A DNA stretch of 64,000 bases, from the NCBI GenBank assembly GCA_965222205.1, contig OZ244932.1, positions 1 to 64,000 of the forward strand, written 5' to 3'. The translations under genes and the position numbers were made by a program. This DNA is from RHLJ01 sp965222205 (GTDB lineage: Bacteria; Bacteroidota; Rhodothermia; Balneolales; Balneolaceae). Under the pieces are notes generated by a model. It worked only from the letters and a program-made list of their open reading frames with translations, ran no database searches and had not been told where the DNA came from. Positions 7,120-16,053 of the stretch are shown here, in pieces. Within the stretch, counting starts at the first letter, position 1; each line of letters begins with the position of its first letter.

Positions 7120-9705
7120 ATGATAAAAAGAGTTGTATTAGGTTTAGTAATCGCTGTTTTGGTTGCCTCTACAGGTTATTCGCAGAACTTCCAAATCAGG
7201 CAAAATTTCGAAAACGAACCTTTGGAAAATGTTTTAAAAACTATTGAGGAAAATACCGGATATCGGTTTTCTTATAGTAGCACATCTATCCAAACAGATA
7301 TGAAAGTGACTGTTTTTTTTAATGACACCACTATAGAGGACGTACTTGAGAAGTTGTTTGAGAAAACAAGTGTAAAGTATGAGGTTATACAGAATCGAAT
7401 TATCCTTAAGAAAAAAATAGAAGGACAAACGGTAAGAGGTAAGGTCATCGACAGCCACACCCAAATTCCAATTCCCGGGGCTACTGTTATTATTGTAGAC
7501 TCCAACCCCTTAAAAGGAAACGCGACAAATGATGAAGGATATTTCAGAATAGAGAATGTACAGCCCGGCAGATATACGGTGAAAGCAAGCTTTATTGGCT
7601 ATAAAGACGAGCTTATTCCTGCTATTTTGGTAGGTTCAGGAAAGGAGGTTATTCTAGAGATAGAGCTGGAGGAGTCTCTGCTGGAATTAGGCGAAATACA
7701 AGTTGGGGTTAGCTCAATATCTACCGCGCCATTAAATGAAATGGCTCAGGTGAGCGGGCGATCATTTACCGTTGAAGAAACCAAAAGATTTCCTGTTGGT
7801 GTGGGCGATCCTTTAAGACTAGCCTCATCTTTTGCGGGAGTTGTTTCTACCGATGATGGCGCAAATGATATCGTGGTTCGGGGTAATTCACCAAAAGGGA
7901 TATTATGGATGCTGGAAGGGGTAGAAATCCCAAGTCCAAATCATTTTTCAAGCGAAGGAACTTCCAGTGGTGGAATTAGCATGTTCAGTACACAGGTAAT
8001 CTCCCGGTCAGATTTTTTAACCAGTGCATTCCCTTCCCAATATGGAAACGCGACTGCAGGAGTTTTTGATATCCAACTGAGAAGCGGAAATAACGAAAGG
8101 CGGGAATCAACTATACAATTTGGCCTCCTTGGTTTAGATATTGCCTCAGAAGGTCCGTTAGCATCCAGAGGCGGAGCTTCTTATTTATTTAATTATCGCT
8201 ACTCAACTCTTTCAATGTTAACTGCGGTAGGGCTCCCGATTGAGGATGAGGGAGAAAGAAATATTTTTCAGGATTTATCTTTCAAATTCAATTTCCCAAC
8301 CCGGAAAGCTGGTACGTTTTCGGTGTTTGGGCTTGGTGGATTAAGCAAGTACCGAGGAATTTATCCCAATATAGAAGATGATGAAATATATAATATGGGG
8401 GTTTTCGGGCTTTCTAACCGATATATAATTAACAACAGCACAGTACTTAAGAGTACACTTTCCTGGTCGGGTACAAAAGTAGTGGATGATTATGTATTTG
8501 CTGAAGATTCAGTCACATTCCGGGATGAAAGCACATTCTCAAAAGAGTATATAAGAGCGAGTTTTGAGCTGAACAAAAAAGTGAATTCCCGTCATTTTAT
8601 AACATCCGGGTTAACAACCAGTTTTTTGAAATACGATTTTCAATCCAGTCTGAAAGCCACCCTGAATGAGCCTCCCTTTAATGATTTCAAGCCGTTTAAT
8701 GACACAGGGAATTCAGGGTCGTTCCAGGCATTTACATCCTGGAAGTTTCGCCCAACCGAAAAAGTAACCATGGTAAATGGACTTCACTTGCTGCACTTTT
8801 TTCTTAGTCAGGAGACAGTAATTGAGCCAAGGTCTAACATACGCTGGCAGTTCCATCCCGGTATTGCTGCTTTCGCTGGCTTCGGTCTGCATAGCCGCAT
8901 AGAATCTCTGGATTATTATTTCGCAAACTACATTAATGAAGACGGTTCGATGATTGATAAAAATTCAGATTTGGGAGTTACCCGTTCAAGTCATTGGGTT
9001 GCCGGCTTTGATGCTAATATTACCAGTAAAACCTACTTTAAAACAGAATTCTACTACCAGCACATTTTTAATGTCCCAATTCTCGCTGATTCAGAGCTAC
9101 CAGGAAATGAACATGCTGGGGCCTTTTCAACAATAAATATCAGCGATGGATATGTTGAAAATGCACTGGTAAATGGTGGCAAAGGCTGGAACTATGGGGT
9201 AGAAGTTAGTTTAGAGCGAAAATTTTCTGATAACTACTATTTCCTGATCAATGGAATGCTTTATGAGTCAAAGTATCAGGGAAGAGATGGGATCACCCGA
9301 AATACAAGATACAATGGTAACTTCGGATATAACTTACTTGCAGGAAAAGAGTTTTATGTAGGTAGCGAAAAAGACAATATTTTGGGCTTTAATCTCAAGC
9401 TTAGTCATGCCGGGAATAAAAGATACACCCCCATTGATATCGAGTTATCGAGGCAGGAAGGAAAAGGAATTACTTTGGCAGAAGGTATATTTACGGAGCG
9501 ATTCTCCGACTATTTCAGAACAGATATACAAATTAACTACAGAAAAAATCTAGCCGGAAGAACCATTGAATGGAGACTTGATGTTCAAAATGTAACCGGC
9601 CACAATAATGTGCTGGATATTTTCTACGACGGGAATTTGGCTCAGCCGGTAATCCCGGAGCAGAAAATAATTATTCCGGTACTCAGCTATAGGATTGAAT
9701 TCTAG
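7120..9705 (+). CDS. TonB-dependent receptor with STN signalling domain
   Basis: Outer-membrane receptor of 861 residues from ATG 7120 (the frame is open further upstream to a GTG inside fecR, but only ATG 7120 places the signal peptide MIKRVVLGLVIAVLVASTGYSQ at the N-terminus). Order of parts: signal peptide; STN domain (about 30-95) that talks to FecR; carboxypeptidase-regulatory-like beta domain (about 100-185, GKVIDSHTQIPIPGATVII); plug (about 215-330, VVRGNSPKGILWMLEGVEIP); beta-barrel ending in SYRIEF with the usual terminal Phe. Substrate is not deducible: siderophores and glycans are both possible for FecIR-coupled receptors. Its 3' end overlaps the convergent usp gene by 4 bp. Confidence 0.93.
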   Translation: MIKRVVLGLVIAVLVASTGYSQNFQIRQNFENEPLENVLKTIEENTGYRFSYSSTSIQTDMKVTVFFNDTTIEDVLEKLFEKTSVKYEVIQNRIILKKKIEGQTVRGKVIDSHTQIPIPGATVIIVDSNPLKGNATNDEGYFRIENVQPGRYTVKASFIGYKDELIPAILVGSGKEVILEIELEESLLELGEIQVGVSSISTAPLNEMAQVSGRSFTVEETKRFPVGVGDPLRLASSFAGVVSTDDGANDIVVRGNSPKGILWMLEGVEIPSPNHFSSEGTSSGGISMFSTQVISRSDFLTSAFPSQYGNATAGVFDIQLRSGNNERRESTIQFGLLGLDIASEGPLASRGGASYLFNYRYSTLSMLTAVGLPIEDEGERNIFQDLSFKFNFPTRKAGTFSVFGLGGLSKYRGIYPNIEDDEIYNMGVFGLSNRYIINNSTVLKSTLSWSGTKVVDDYVFAEDSVTFRDESTFSKEYIRASFELNKKVNSRHFITSGLTTSFLKYDFQSSLKATLNEPPFNDFKPFNDTGNSGSFQAFTSWKFRPTEKVTMVNGLHLLHFFLSQETVIEPRSNIRWQFHPGIAAFAGFGLHSRIESLDYYFANYINEDGSMIDKNSDLGVTRSSHWVAGFDANITSKTYFKTEFYYQHIFNVPILADSELPGNEHAGAFSTINISDGYVENALVNGGKGWNYGVEVSLERKFSDNYYFLINGMLYESKYQGRDGITRNTRYNGNFGYNLLAGKEFYVGSEKDNILGFNLKLSHAGNKRYTPIDIELSRQEGKGITLAEGIFTERFSDYFRTDIQINYRKNLAGRTIEWRLDVQNVTGHNNVLDIFYDGNLAQPVIPEQKIIIPVLSYRIEF

Positions 9706-10622
9706 AGTTCAAGGAGTGCATCCCAAAGCTTCATGTTTTTGTCTTTATTTTTTATCACCATAAGAGGAAGGTACTGGTCGCGATCAATTAATGCCTCCGT
9801 AATACTTCCCAATACAAAAGAAGAAAGTGTATCCCTGCCTCGTGACCCAATTGCAATAGCATCAATCTGATTAGAGAACGAAAAACGATTGATCATATAT
9901 GGAATACTGTCGCTTTTTTTCAGGCGGTAATGCATGGTAAATGCTGAGGGATCAATGTTTTGTTCATCCATGAAGAGCTTCAGTTCCTGTTCCGCATTTT
10001 TTTGAAGTTCCTCAGCAAATTCATCATAAGTGAGTCCGGTTTTGAAATAACCACTTGGCATTTTAAGAATATGAAGACCAATAATTTCCATCTCGGGCTG
10101 ATCTGCACTAATCTGTAATGCATATTGAAGTGCCATATAACTATTTTTCGAAAAGTCGATAGGCACAAGAAGTTTATTGATCTCTTTTGGAATGGTAGGG
10201 GGAACTAAAGCTATGGAGCAAGTAATAGTACGCGCTAGTTTTTGTAGAAATGAAATCTCAGAATCATGAGTATTACTTCGGTTAACCACCAGAAGATCGA
10301 TATCATTATCACGAACTACTTTTGAAATTGTCTGAAGCTTAACTCCATCAAGGATATCTATTTCAATATTCTTGACATTTTTAATGCCTTCATACTTATC
10401 AATATTGTTCTCAACCGCGCCTTTAATGGACTCATCGATAGGAGGGATTAAGCCCGGGTATTTTTCAACGAGCTGTTTCGGGATATCTAGATTATCAGCT
10501 ACATGAAGAAAAAGAATGGAATCGAAGCTTACCACACGAGACATTCGGTTTACATATTCGTAAGCCACTTCATCGTGTTCGTTAAGATCCAAAACTACTA
10601 AAAGGCGTTCTATTGAATACAT
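9702..10622 (-). CDS. tandem universal stress protein
   Basis: A 306-residue cytoplasmic protein with two Usp domains. The first (1-145) has RLLVVLDLNEHDEVAYEY and DIDLLVVNRSN; the second (about 150-290) has KLLVPIDFSKNSYMALQYAL and the ATP-type loop AIGSRGRDTLSSFVLGSITEAL, close to the G-2x-G-9x-G-S/T pattern. The first domain lacks an obvious version of that loop. Convergent with, and overlapping by 4 bp, the TonB receptor gene. It starts at ATG 10622; the 232 bp upstream, to 10854, contain no ORF and separate it from a divergent secreted cytochrome. Confidence 0.9.
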   Translation of the reverse strand: MYSIERLLVVLDLNEHDEVAYEYVNRMSRVVSFDSILFLHVADNLDIPKQLVEKYPGLIPPIDESIKGAVENNIDKYEGIKNVKNIEIDILDGVKLQTISKVVRDNDIDLLVVNRSNTHDSEISFLQKLARTITCSIALVPPTIPKEINKLLVPIDFSKNSYMALQYALQISADQPEMEIIGLHILKMPSGYFKTGLTYDEFAEELQKNAEQELKLFMDEQNIDPSAFTMHYRLKKSDSIPYMINRFSFSNQIDAIAIGSRGRDTLSSFVLGSITEALIDRDQYLPLMVIKNKDKNMKLWDALLEL

Positions 10623-10854
10623 GGGGTACTCTTAATAAATATTGACACTTGAATTTATACGAGAATCTGAAACAATCAAGAAAAGAAAGTTAAGGCTATA
10701 TCAAGAGTTAAACACCATAAGATGTTCTAATTTTTAAGATAAGTGCGAACAAATGTAAGATGTTTGCCTGTTGTGTATCCTTTTTTTAAAAGTTGACTCA
10801 TATCTCCTGTTAACCTAGATTGGTCGCATTACTCATCAAACCAACGCTATTATT

Positions 10855-11511
10855 ATGAAAAAAAGTTACCATGCTATTATTGTGCTCCTTTTTGCAAGCT
10901 CACCACTTTTTGCTCAGGTAGATTATGACACTCAGATACAAACTATTTTTAATTCCCGTTGTACTAGCTGTCATGGTGCAAGCGGAGGAGTCAATCTTTC
11001 TTCTTTCAACAGTCTTATGAGTAGTGTTGGGAATGCGTATGGAGATCGGGTAGTAGTTGCTTTTGAACCCGATTCCAGTGGATTAGTAGATAAAATCGAA
11101 CCAGATCCAATGTTTGGAACTCAAATGCCACAAGGTGGGATGCTTAGCCCATCTGATATTGATTTAATTCGCCAATGGATAAGTGAAGGCGCAAGTGCAG
11201 TACCAGCATCGAATGAAGGAGAATCCATAAACCCAGAAGAATTTAAACTGCTTGGGAATTATCCAAACCCATTCAATCCGGGCACACAAATCTTGTTCGA
11301 TGTACCTGTGGCCACACAATATACCGTTTCAATTTATTCTATTAACGGGCAGTTGATTACAGAACAGGTTGGAAATACTTCAGCAGGAAGAGTTCAGGTT
11401 TCTGTAAATCTTGGGGCAAACCCATCAGGGATGTATTTGTATAAAGTAAGTGCCCAAATGAATGGCGCTACCCGCTTGATTGGTACCGGGCAAATGACAC
11501 TGATTAAGTAA
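10855..11511 (+). CDS. secreted c-type haem protein with Por/T9SS sorting tail
   Basis: A 218-residue exported protein: signal peptide 1-20 (ASSPLFAQ), a cytochrome-c-like domain with one haem site CTSCH (36-40) and a later MPQGGMLSPSDIDLIRQWI segment giving a candidate Met ligand, then a tail from about 130 with LGNYPNPFNPGTQI and GMYLYKVSA, the C-terminal Por-secretion/T9SS type A sorting signature. The tail implies export through T9SS and surface attachment or release. This haem-binding region resembles the planctomycete-type cytochrome c domain, where IFNSRCTSCHG is followed by a short helix. Redox partner unknown. Confidence 0.85.
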   Translation: MKKSYHAIIVLLFASSPLFAQVDYDTQIQTIFNSRCTSCHGASGGVNLSSFNSLMSSVGNAYGDRVVVAFEPDSSGLVDKIEPDPMFGTQMPQGGMLSPSDIDLIRQWISEGASAVPASNEGESINPEEFKLLGNYPNPFNPGTQILFDVPVATQYTVSIYSINGQLITEQVGNTSAGRVQVSVNLGANPSGMYLYKVSAQMNGATRLIGTGQMTLIK

Positions 11512-11520
11512 TTTTCAATT

Positions 11521-11580
11521 AAAATGAGCCAATTAAGAATGTGGGTACTTTCAAGGCATACATTCTTAATTGATCATTTT
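11521..11580. terminator. long inverted repeat between convergent genes
   Basis: Arms AAAATGA..CAATTAAGAATGT (11521-11542) and ACATTCTTAATTG.TCATTTT (11560-11580) pair over 20 bases with small bulges and a 17-nt loop. It lies between the cytochrome stop and the recN stop, ending in T's on one side and A's on the other, so it can terminate both. Confidence 0.75.
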
Positions 11581-13286
11581 TAATTATTAAAAGTATTCCT
11601 CTCAATTAATTCTCTGGCACTATGAAGAGCGGCATCTGAAATTTCGGCTCCGCTCATCAGGCTGGCAACCTCTCGAATATGATCTTCCTGTGAAAGAGGG
11701 ATGATTTTAGTGATGGTTCGTTCGCCTTCTTCGGCCTTAGCTACTTTAAAGTGATGATGAGCCTGACTGGCTATTTGTGGTTGATGCGTGATGGCTACAA
11801 TCTGGCATCGGTTGGACAGAGCTCTCATTGAGCGACCTACTTTTTCTGAAACTTCTCCGCTGATTCCGGTATCAATCTCGTCAAAAATCATAACAGGCAG
11901 ACTTTGCTCTTTGGCCAGAATAGATTTCAAAGCCAGCATCACACGGCTTATTTCACCACCAGAAGCAATTTTAGCCAGAGGCTTAGGCTCTTCCCCTTTA
12001 TTAGTAGAGATAAAAAGGCGGATTTCATCACAGCCATAATCGGTGCAGTCTACGGTCATTCCATCCACTTCAATCCATCCGGTTGGGCTTTGAAGCCAAT
12101 CTACCCGAACAGCCAGTTTCGAATTAGGAATGCCGAGTTTGGAAAGTTCTTCTTCGATGTTTGAAGCCAATTTCTTACCAATTCGGATGCGTTCGTTATG
12201 AAGTTTGATCGCAGCTTCAGCAAGGCTTTTGCCTTGATCGGATACTGATTTCTTAAGTTTTTCAATTTCCAGATCAAAATTATCTGCGATAGAAAGTTCT
12301 TGCTGGATTTCATTTAGATAAGAGATTAAGCCCGGAATATCCCGTTGATATTTTTTCTGAAGACGGTTCAGCTCTGATTGTCGCTGTCGTAATTCTTCCA
12401 ATCTATTCGGGTTGAATTCTATATTATTACGATAGCGCTCGGCAAATTGAACAGCTTCATTCACACTAACACGCGCAGCACTAATCTCTTCCAGATAAGT
12501 TTCGAATTCCGGCTCAATGCGGGCAAGATCTTCGAGATTCAATTTCAACTTATTGAGCAATTGCAGGATATTAGCATCGTCATTTTCGGCAAGCTCCGAA
12601 ATTGCTGCTGCTTTTTGGTCAAGAACCTCCGCGTTATCAAGTAAATTCATTTCAGATTTCAGCTCTTCTTCTTCATCCGTTGAAAGCTTGGCTTGCTGCA
12701 GCTCATTAACCTGAAATCGATACAACTCTGTTTTCTCCTGGAGTTCCGATTCTCTTTTCTTTAGCGATGAAAGCTCTTTTTGAAGCATTTTCATTTTTAC
12801 AAAATCAATTTGGTACGCCTCAAGCACAGGATCAATTTCTCCAAAACTATCAATCACTCCCCGATGATTTTCTTCTTTCAATAACAGCTGATGATCGTGT
12901 TGGCCATGTAAATCAACCAGTAAATCTCCGGCAGCTTTTAGTACGCTAATATTTACAGGAGTATCATTAATAAAAGCACGGCTTCCGGTTTGGCGGATTT
13001 CTCTTCGGAGAATCAGGTACTCCCCGAATTCCACTTCATTCTCTGCGAGTAAATTTTTTAACTCCTGGCTTTCTCCCGTTTTAATAGTCGCTTCAGAAAT
13101 AGCTTTGTCGGCACCACGACGGATGACCTCAGTATCGGCACGTTCGCCCAGAATCATATTCAACGCTCCTATGATAATCGACTTTCCAGCTCCGGTTTGC
13201 CCTGTTAGGATATTAAGCCCTTCCCCAAACTGAACTTCAAGTTCATCGATAAGTGCGAAATCTTTTATGTACAATGATTGGATCAT
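11580..13286 (-). CDS. recN: DNA repair protein RecN
   Basis: SMC-like ATPase that helps repair double-strand breaks. From ATG 13286 it has 568 residues, the usual length. Walker A GQTGAGKS lies at about 29-36; a long coiled-coil region fills about 150-370; the ABC signature (KIASGGEISRVMLALKSIL) and Walker B (LPVMIFDEIDTGISG) lie near the C-terminus. An upstream in-frame TTG (13295) is unlikely. The start codon is only 2 nt from the inverted-repeat arm (13289-13320) of the neighbouring four-helix-bundle cassette, so recN initiates from sequence made by that repeat. Confidence 0.96.
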   Translation of the reverse strand: MIQSLYIKDFALIDELEVQFGEGLNILTGQTGAGKSIIIGALNMILGERADTEVIRRGADKAISEATIKTGESQELKNLLAENEVEFGEYLILRREIRQTGSRAFINDTPVNISVLKAAGDLLVDLHGQHDHQLLLKEENHRGVIDSFGEIDPVLEAYQIDFVKMKMLQKELSSLKKRESELQEKTELYRFQVNELQQAKLSTDEEEELKSEMNLLDNAEVLDQKAAAISELAENDDANILQLLNKLKLNLEDLARIEPEFETYLEEISAARVSVNEAVQFAERYRNNIEFNPNRLEELRQRQSELNRLQKKYQRDIPGLISYLNEIQQELSIADNFDLEIEKLKKSVSDQGKSLAEAAIKLHNERIRIGKKLASNIEEELSKLGIPNSKLAVRVDWLQSPTGWIEVDGMTVDCTDYGCDEIRLFISTNKGEEPKPLAKIASGGEISRVMLALKSILAKEQSLPVMIFDEIDTGISGEVSEKVGRSMRALSNRCQIVAITHQPQIASQAHHHFKVAKAEEGERTITKIIPLSQEDHIREVASLMSGAEISDAALHSARELIERNTFNN

Positions 13287-13288
13287 TG

Positions 13289-13320
13289 AATTCAAAATTT
13301 AAAATTAAAGATTCAAAATT
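13289..13320. repeat. inverted repeat, left arm of four-helix-bundle cassette A
   Basis: Thirty-two bases that are the exact reverse complement of 13731-13762. The two arms enclose the whole four-helix-bundle gene. They are AT-rich (words such as AATTCAAAATTTAAAATT) and would form a 32-bp RNA stem with the gene as loop. Confidence 0.92.
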
Positions 13321-13321
13321 C

Positions 13322-13669
13322 TCAAGATCGTGATTTGGTTGTTTTGACAATAGCAGAGAGAATATTCACAATTTCCAGAGCTTCTTTTTGGTATTCAGAC
13401 ACATCAATTGAGGTTAATTCACTTTCTTGTAGAAGTCGTAACCAATATCTGGTTTCTCGGGCTTCTTTTAAAGAGATCGAGAGTTTATTTATAAAATCTT
13501 TTCTGGATTGGCCAGCAATTGCTTCCTCAACATTAGCCCCAATACTTGTAGATGATCGCAATAACTGTTTTGAGATTATGTATTCTCGCTCATTTTGAAG
13601 ATGCTTATAAAGTGAAATTATTGATAGCGCAAACTTAAAGCTTTTTTCCTGGATAATATTTTTCTTCAT
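13322..13669 (-). CDS. solitary four-helix-bundle protein (23S IVS-encoded type), copy A
   Basis: A 115-residue all-helical protein of the family encoded inside 23S rRNA intervening sequences (S23/IVP, PF05635-type; fold shared with the Avd protein of retroelements). Landmarks are KSFKFALSIISLY, ISKQLLRSSTSIGANVEEA, SRKDFINKLSISLKEARET and YWLRLL. There is no rRNA nearby; it sits between recN and rluD inside a perfect 32-bp inverted repeat. It is very similar along its length to the gene at 28108 and more distantly to 42216. Biochemical role of the free-standing form is unknown. Confidence 0.9.
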   Translation of the reverse strand: MKKNIIQEKSFKFALSIISLYKHLQNEREYIISKQLLRSSTSIGANVEEAIAGQSRKDFINKLSISLKEARETRYWLRLLQESELTSIDVSEYQKEALEIVNILSAIVKTTKSRS

Positions 13670-13701
13670 GACTTAGGTATACATATTTTTGGTTTAATAA
13701 A

Positions 13702-13736
13702 TAAGACCGATCTCAACCCGAGTCCTTACAAATTTT
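13702..13736 (-). promoter_or_regulatory. shared bipartite element upstream of copy A
   Basis: Read in gene direction: AAAATTTGTAAGGACT (13736-13721), 12 unrelated bases, then GGTCTTA (13708-13702). The same two blocks with the same 12-nt gap precede the copy at 28108. A further TGTAAGGACTTTGC lies at 13788-13775 on the outer side of the inverted repeat. It could be a promoter/operator or a conserved element end. Confidence 0.6.
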
Positions 13737-13762
13737 GAATCTTTAATTTTAAATTTTGAATT
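13731..13762. repeat. inverted repeat, right arm of cassette A
   Basis: Exact reverse complement of 13289-13320 over 32 bases; identity stops abruptly on both sides. It overlaps the start of the bipartite element (its AAAATT shared with AAAATTTGTAAGGACT). Confidence 0.92.
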
Positions 13763-13807
13763 GCTCAGGAAGAAGCAAAGTCCTTACAATCTGCCTATCT
13801 TCGTGTA

Positions 13808-14806
13808 ATGGAAAAAGAAAAAACAATCTACGAATTCAAAGTACCGCAGGGACAGCAGGAGTCAATCAGGCTGGATGCATATATCACCGGATTTGTGGAG
13901 AACGCTACGCGGAATAAAGTTCAGAAAGCGATAAAAGACGGCTATGTTTGGGTGAATGGAAAGCATGAAAAATCGTCTTATAAAATGCTTCCCGGAGATG
14001 AGATTTATATTGAACTCCCAATTGCTCCTCCTCCGGAAGCTAAGCCCGAAGAACTGGACATCAATATCATCCACGAAGATGACGATGTGATCATAGTAAA
14101 TAAAGAAGCAGGGATGGTAGTACATCCTGCGTATGGTAACTGGACGGGTACTCTGGTAAACGGGCTTATGCACCATGTAGATGAATTGGCCGGAGAGGAT
14201 GAAGATGAGAATATCCGTCCGGGAATAGTACACCGACTGGATAAAGACACCAGCGGAATACTAGTGGTAGCAAAGAATGACGAAACACTGGCAGCTCTTT
14301 CCGCTAAGTTTGCCGAAAAAGATGTAGAGCGTACCTATTGGGCCATAGTGTGGGGGACTCCAAAAGAAGAAGGCACCATTGAAGGTGATATTGGGCGCTC
14401 TAAACACGATCGAAAGTTAATGACGGTTCTCCCGGGAGGAAGAGGAAAACATGCGGTAACACATTACAAAGTGCTCGAATATTTTGATTATCTGAGTTTA
14501 GTGGAAGTAAAGCTTGAAACCGGGCGTACGCATCAAATCAGAGTGCACATGGCACATATAGGTCACAATGTATTTGGCGACCCAACCTATGGCGGAACCT
14601 CCGTTCGATACGGACCAAACACCGGTCAGCGAAAAGTAATGTTCCATAAACTCATAACGGGATTAGGACGACAAGCACTTCACGCTAAAACACTCGGATT
14701 TGAACACCCCGGAACCGGAGAAATGGTTCAATTCAATTCAGAGCTACCTGAAGATTTCCAACATGTATTGGACACATTGAGAGAGAAGTGTAAGGCGGAG
14801 TATTAA
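13808..14806 (+). CDS. rluD: RluA/RluD-family 23S rRNA pseudouridine synthase
   Basis: Isomerises uridines of 23S rRNA to pseudouridine. The 332 residues contain an N-terminal S4 RNA-binding domain (about 20-80, RLDAYITGFVENATRNKVQKAI) and the catalytic domain with GIVHRLDKDTSGILVVAKN (catalytic Asp in HRLDKDTSG near 145), GRTHQIRVHMAHIGH and GDPTYGG. Length and order are standard for RluD. It follows the four-helix-bundle cassette; its leader includes a second copy of AGTCCTTACAA. Confidence 0.9.
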   Translation: MEKEKTIYEFKVPQGQQESIRLDAYITGFVENATRNKVQKAIKDGYVWVNGKHEKSSYKMLPGDEIYIELPIAPPPEAKPEELDINIIHEDDDVIIVNKEAGMVVHPAYGNWTGTLVNGLMHHVDELAGEDEDENIRPGIVHRLDKDTSGILVVAKNDETLAALSAKFAEKDVERTYWAIVWGTPKEEGTIEGDIGRSKHDRKLMTVLPGGRGKHAVTHYKVLEYFDYLSLVEVKLETGRTHQIRVHMAHIGHNVFGDPTYGGTSVRYGPNTGQRKVMFHKLITGLGRQALHAKTLGFEHPGTGEMVQFNSELPEDFQHVLDTLREKCKAEY

Positions 14807-14810
14807 TAAA

Positions 14811-14934
14811 TTATTTTTCACACCAAACCGCTAATTCACTTCCCGGAGGGTCTAGAAACTGAAATCTTTGTCCACCTGGAAAAGTGAAAACAGGGACTAC
14901 GTTATTTTCGTCATCATGAGTGATTATTAATGCT
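14811..14934 (-). pseudogene. frameshifted C-terminal relic of a VOC/glyoxalase-family gene
   Basis: The minus strand encodes FPGGQRFQFLDPPGSELAVWCEK and a stop at 14811, a typical C-terminus of VOC (glyoxalase/bleomycin-resistance) proteins. Upstream, THDDENNVVPVFTF continues in the neighbouring frame across a five-base A/T run at 14880-14884, consistent with a one-base insertion. Two stop codons precede residue one, and the rest of the gene is gone: the next gene (14927-15499) starts its 3' end here. Probably the remnant of an older gene replaced by the present neighbour. Confidence 0.6.
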
Positions 14935-15499
14935 TATTAGCAATCGAGTAGAAATTCTCTGAGGTTCTATAATTTGTAATTCCATTTTCTTTCCAAAGAG
15001 TAAATGTACCACCCCATATAACGTCAGGATAGTTCAAAATTTGTTCGGTCATTTCTCGTACTGCACCTATAAGTTTTGCATCAGGCAAAGACATCATTTC
15101 AATTGCCTTTTGAGGTTCAAACCATTTAACATCTAACTTTCCTTCTGGTACTATGACTTCTCCTCCAGTAACATTGGTTATATAATGCTGTCTAAATGAA
15201 GATTGAGGTTTGTATTCTGAGATGAACATAAATATCCCCGCAAGCCTGGGTGTTGAGATTTCTAATCCAAATTCGCTTGCTAAATGTTTCAGTGCTTCAT
15301 TAGTTGCTGATTTTGAATTGTGACGCAAAGCAGGAGTCATCCATCCATTAACATGTTTTTCCAAAAGTATTTCACCATTACTGTTAAAGATCAATAGTCT
15401 TTGGATGGTGTAAGAATCATTTTCTGTTTCCTGACTAAAAGAAATCAATGGATATACTAAAAAAAGGACGAGGAATATTCGGGATAGATTAATAATCAT
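14927..15499 (-). CDS. secreted protein with degenerate Nudix-like fold
   Basis: Encodes 190 residues with an N-terminal hydrophobic export signal ending near ISFSQ. The body follows a Nudix layout: TIQRLLIFNSNGEILLEK, then NEALKHLASEFGLEI where the Nudix box should read RExxEExG, then HYITNVTGGEV and DVKWFEPQKAIEMM. Most metal-binding acidic residues of the box are replaced (HLASEFG), so catalysis is doubtful. Family assignment is by pattern only. It lies directly over the broken VOC relic. Confidence 0.6.
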   Translation of the reverse strand: MIINLSRIFLVLFLVYPLISFSQETENDSYTIQRLLIFNSNGEILLEKHVNGWMTPALRHNSKSATNEALKHLASEFGLEISTPRLAGIFMFISEYKPQSSFRQHYITNVTGGEVIVPEGKLDVKWFEPQKAIEMMSLPDAKLIGAVREMTEQILNYPDVIWGGTFTLWKENGITNYRTSENFYSIANKH

Positions 15500-15538
15500 A
15501 AGAAGATGTTAGACATTTAAAGATGAAACAGGATGAGT

Positions 15539-15955
15539 TTATCCAGAAGTTTTTACCGTATAAGCTTTATGAATAATTGTCCAAGTTCCTTTCGCTTTTG
15601 CCAGTAAGAAATAATCGATGAATGATCTCGAATTATTTGATGGGATAATCTCAACCTTTGCTACAGCAATATCATTTTCATAATCGATAGAAAGAATTTT
15701 CCCGGTTTCTCCTGTAGGCACACCTTCCTTAGTATCTTTGATATAATCAGTTCCTTTCCAGATTCGGATTTCATTATTTCGGACATAATATAAATTCAAC
15801 TCAGGATGGAACGCAGTTTTAAGTCGTTCAGGCTGCCCGCCTGTAGACCCTTCTATATAATCGGTGAGTGTTTCCCTAATCAGTTCTTCATCGGTTTGAG
15901 CCTGTAAAGAAAGAGATAACAGGAGGATTGTGGAAAGGAGTATTAATCTTCTCAT
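15539..15955 (-). CDS. exported NTF2-like (lumazine-binding-type) protein
   Basis: A 138-residue protein with a signal peptide (MRRLILLSTILLLSLSLQAQ) and an NTF2-like cone fold: ELIRETLTDYIEGS, RLKTAFHPELNLYYV, KGTDYIKD, then paired strands ending in WTIIHKAYTVK. This is the putative lumazine-binding/SnoaL-like group common in Bacteroidota, usually of unknown function and sometimes linked to Nudix or hydrolase genes, as here. No catalytic residue can be named. Confidence 0.8.
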   Translation of the reverse strand: MRRLILLSTILLLSLSLQAQTDEELIRETLTDYIEGSTGGQPERLKTAFHPELNLYYVRNNEIRIWKGTDYIKDTKEGVPTGETGKILSIDYENDIAVAKVEIIPSNNSRSFIDYFLLAKAKGTWTIIHKAYTVKTSG

Positions 15956-16053
15956 AAATATTTTATTGGAGTTTATTTTACTCTAAGAACCTATAGAATA
16001 GCTATCTAAAGAACCGGAAAAGGGACTTCGGATTTACAAATCTGAAGAAGAAA

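Noticed and set aside
10623..10854. Possible RNA gene in the usp-cytochrome gap
   Set aside because: Only AT-rich sequence with no stable hairpin or terminator that I can support.
13862..14233. 123-codon frame opposite rluD
   Set aside because: Antisense shadow of conserved S4 and catalytic domains.
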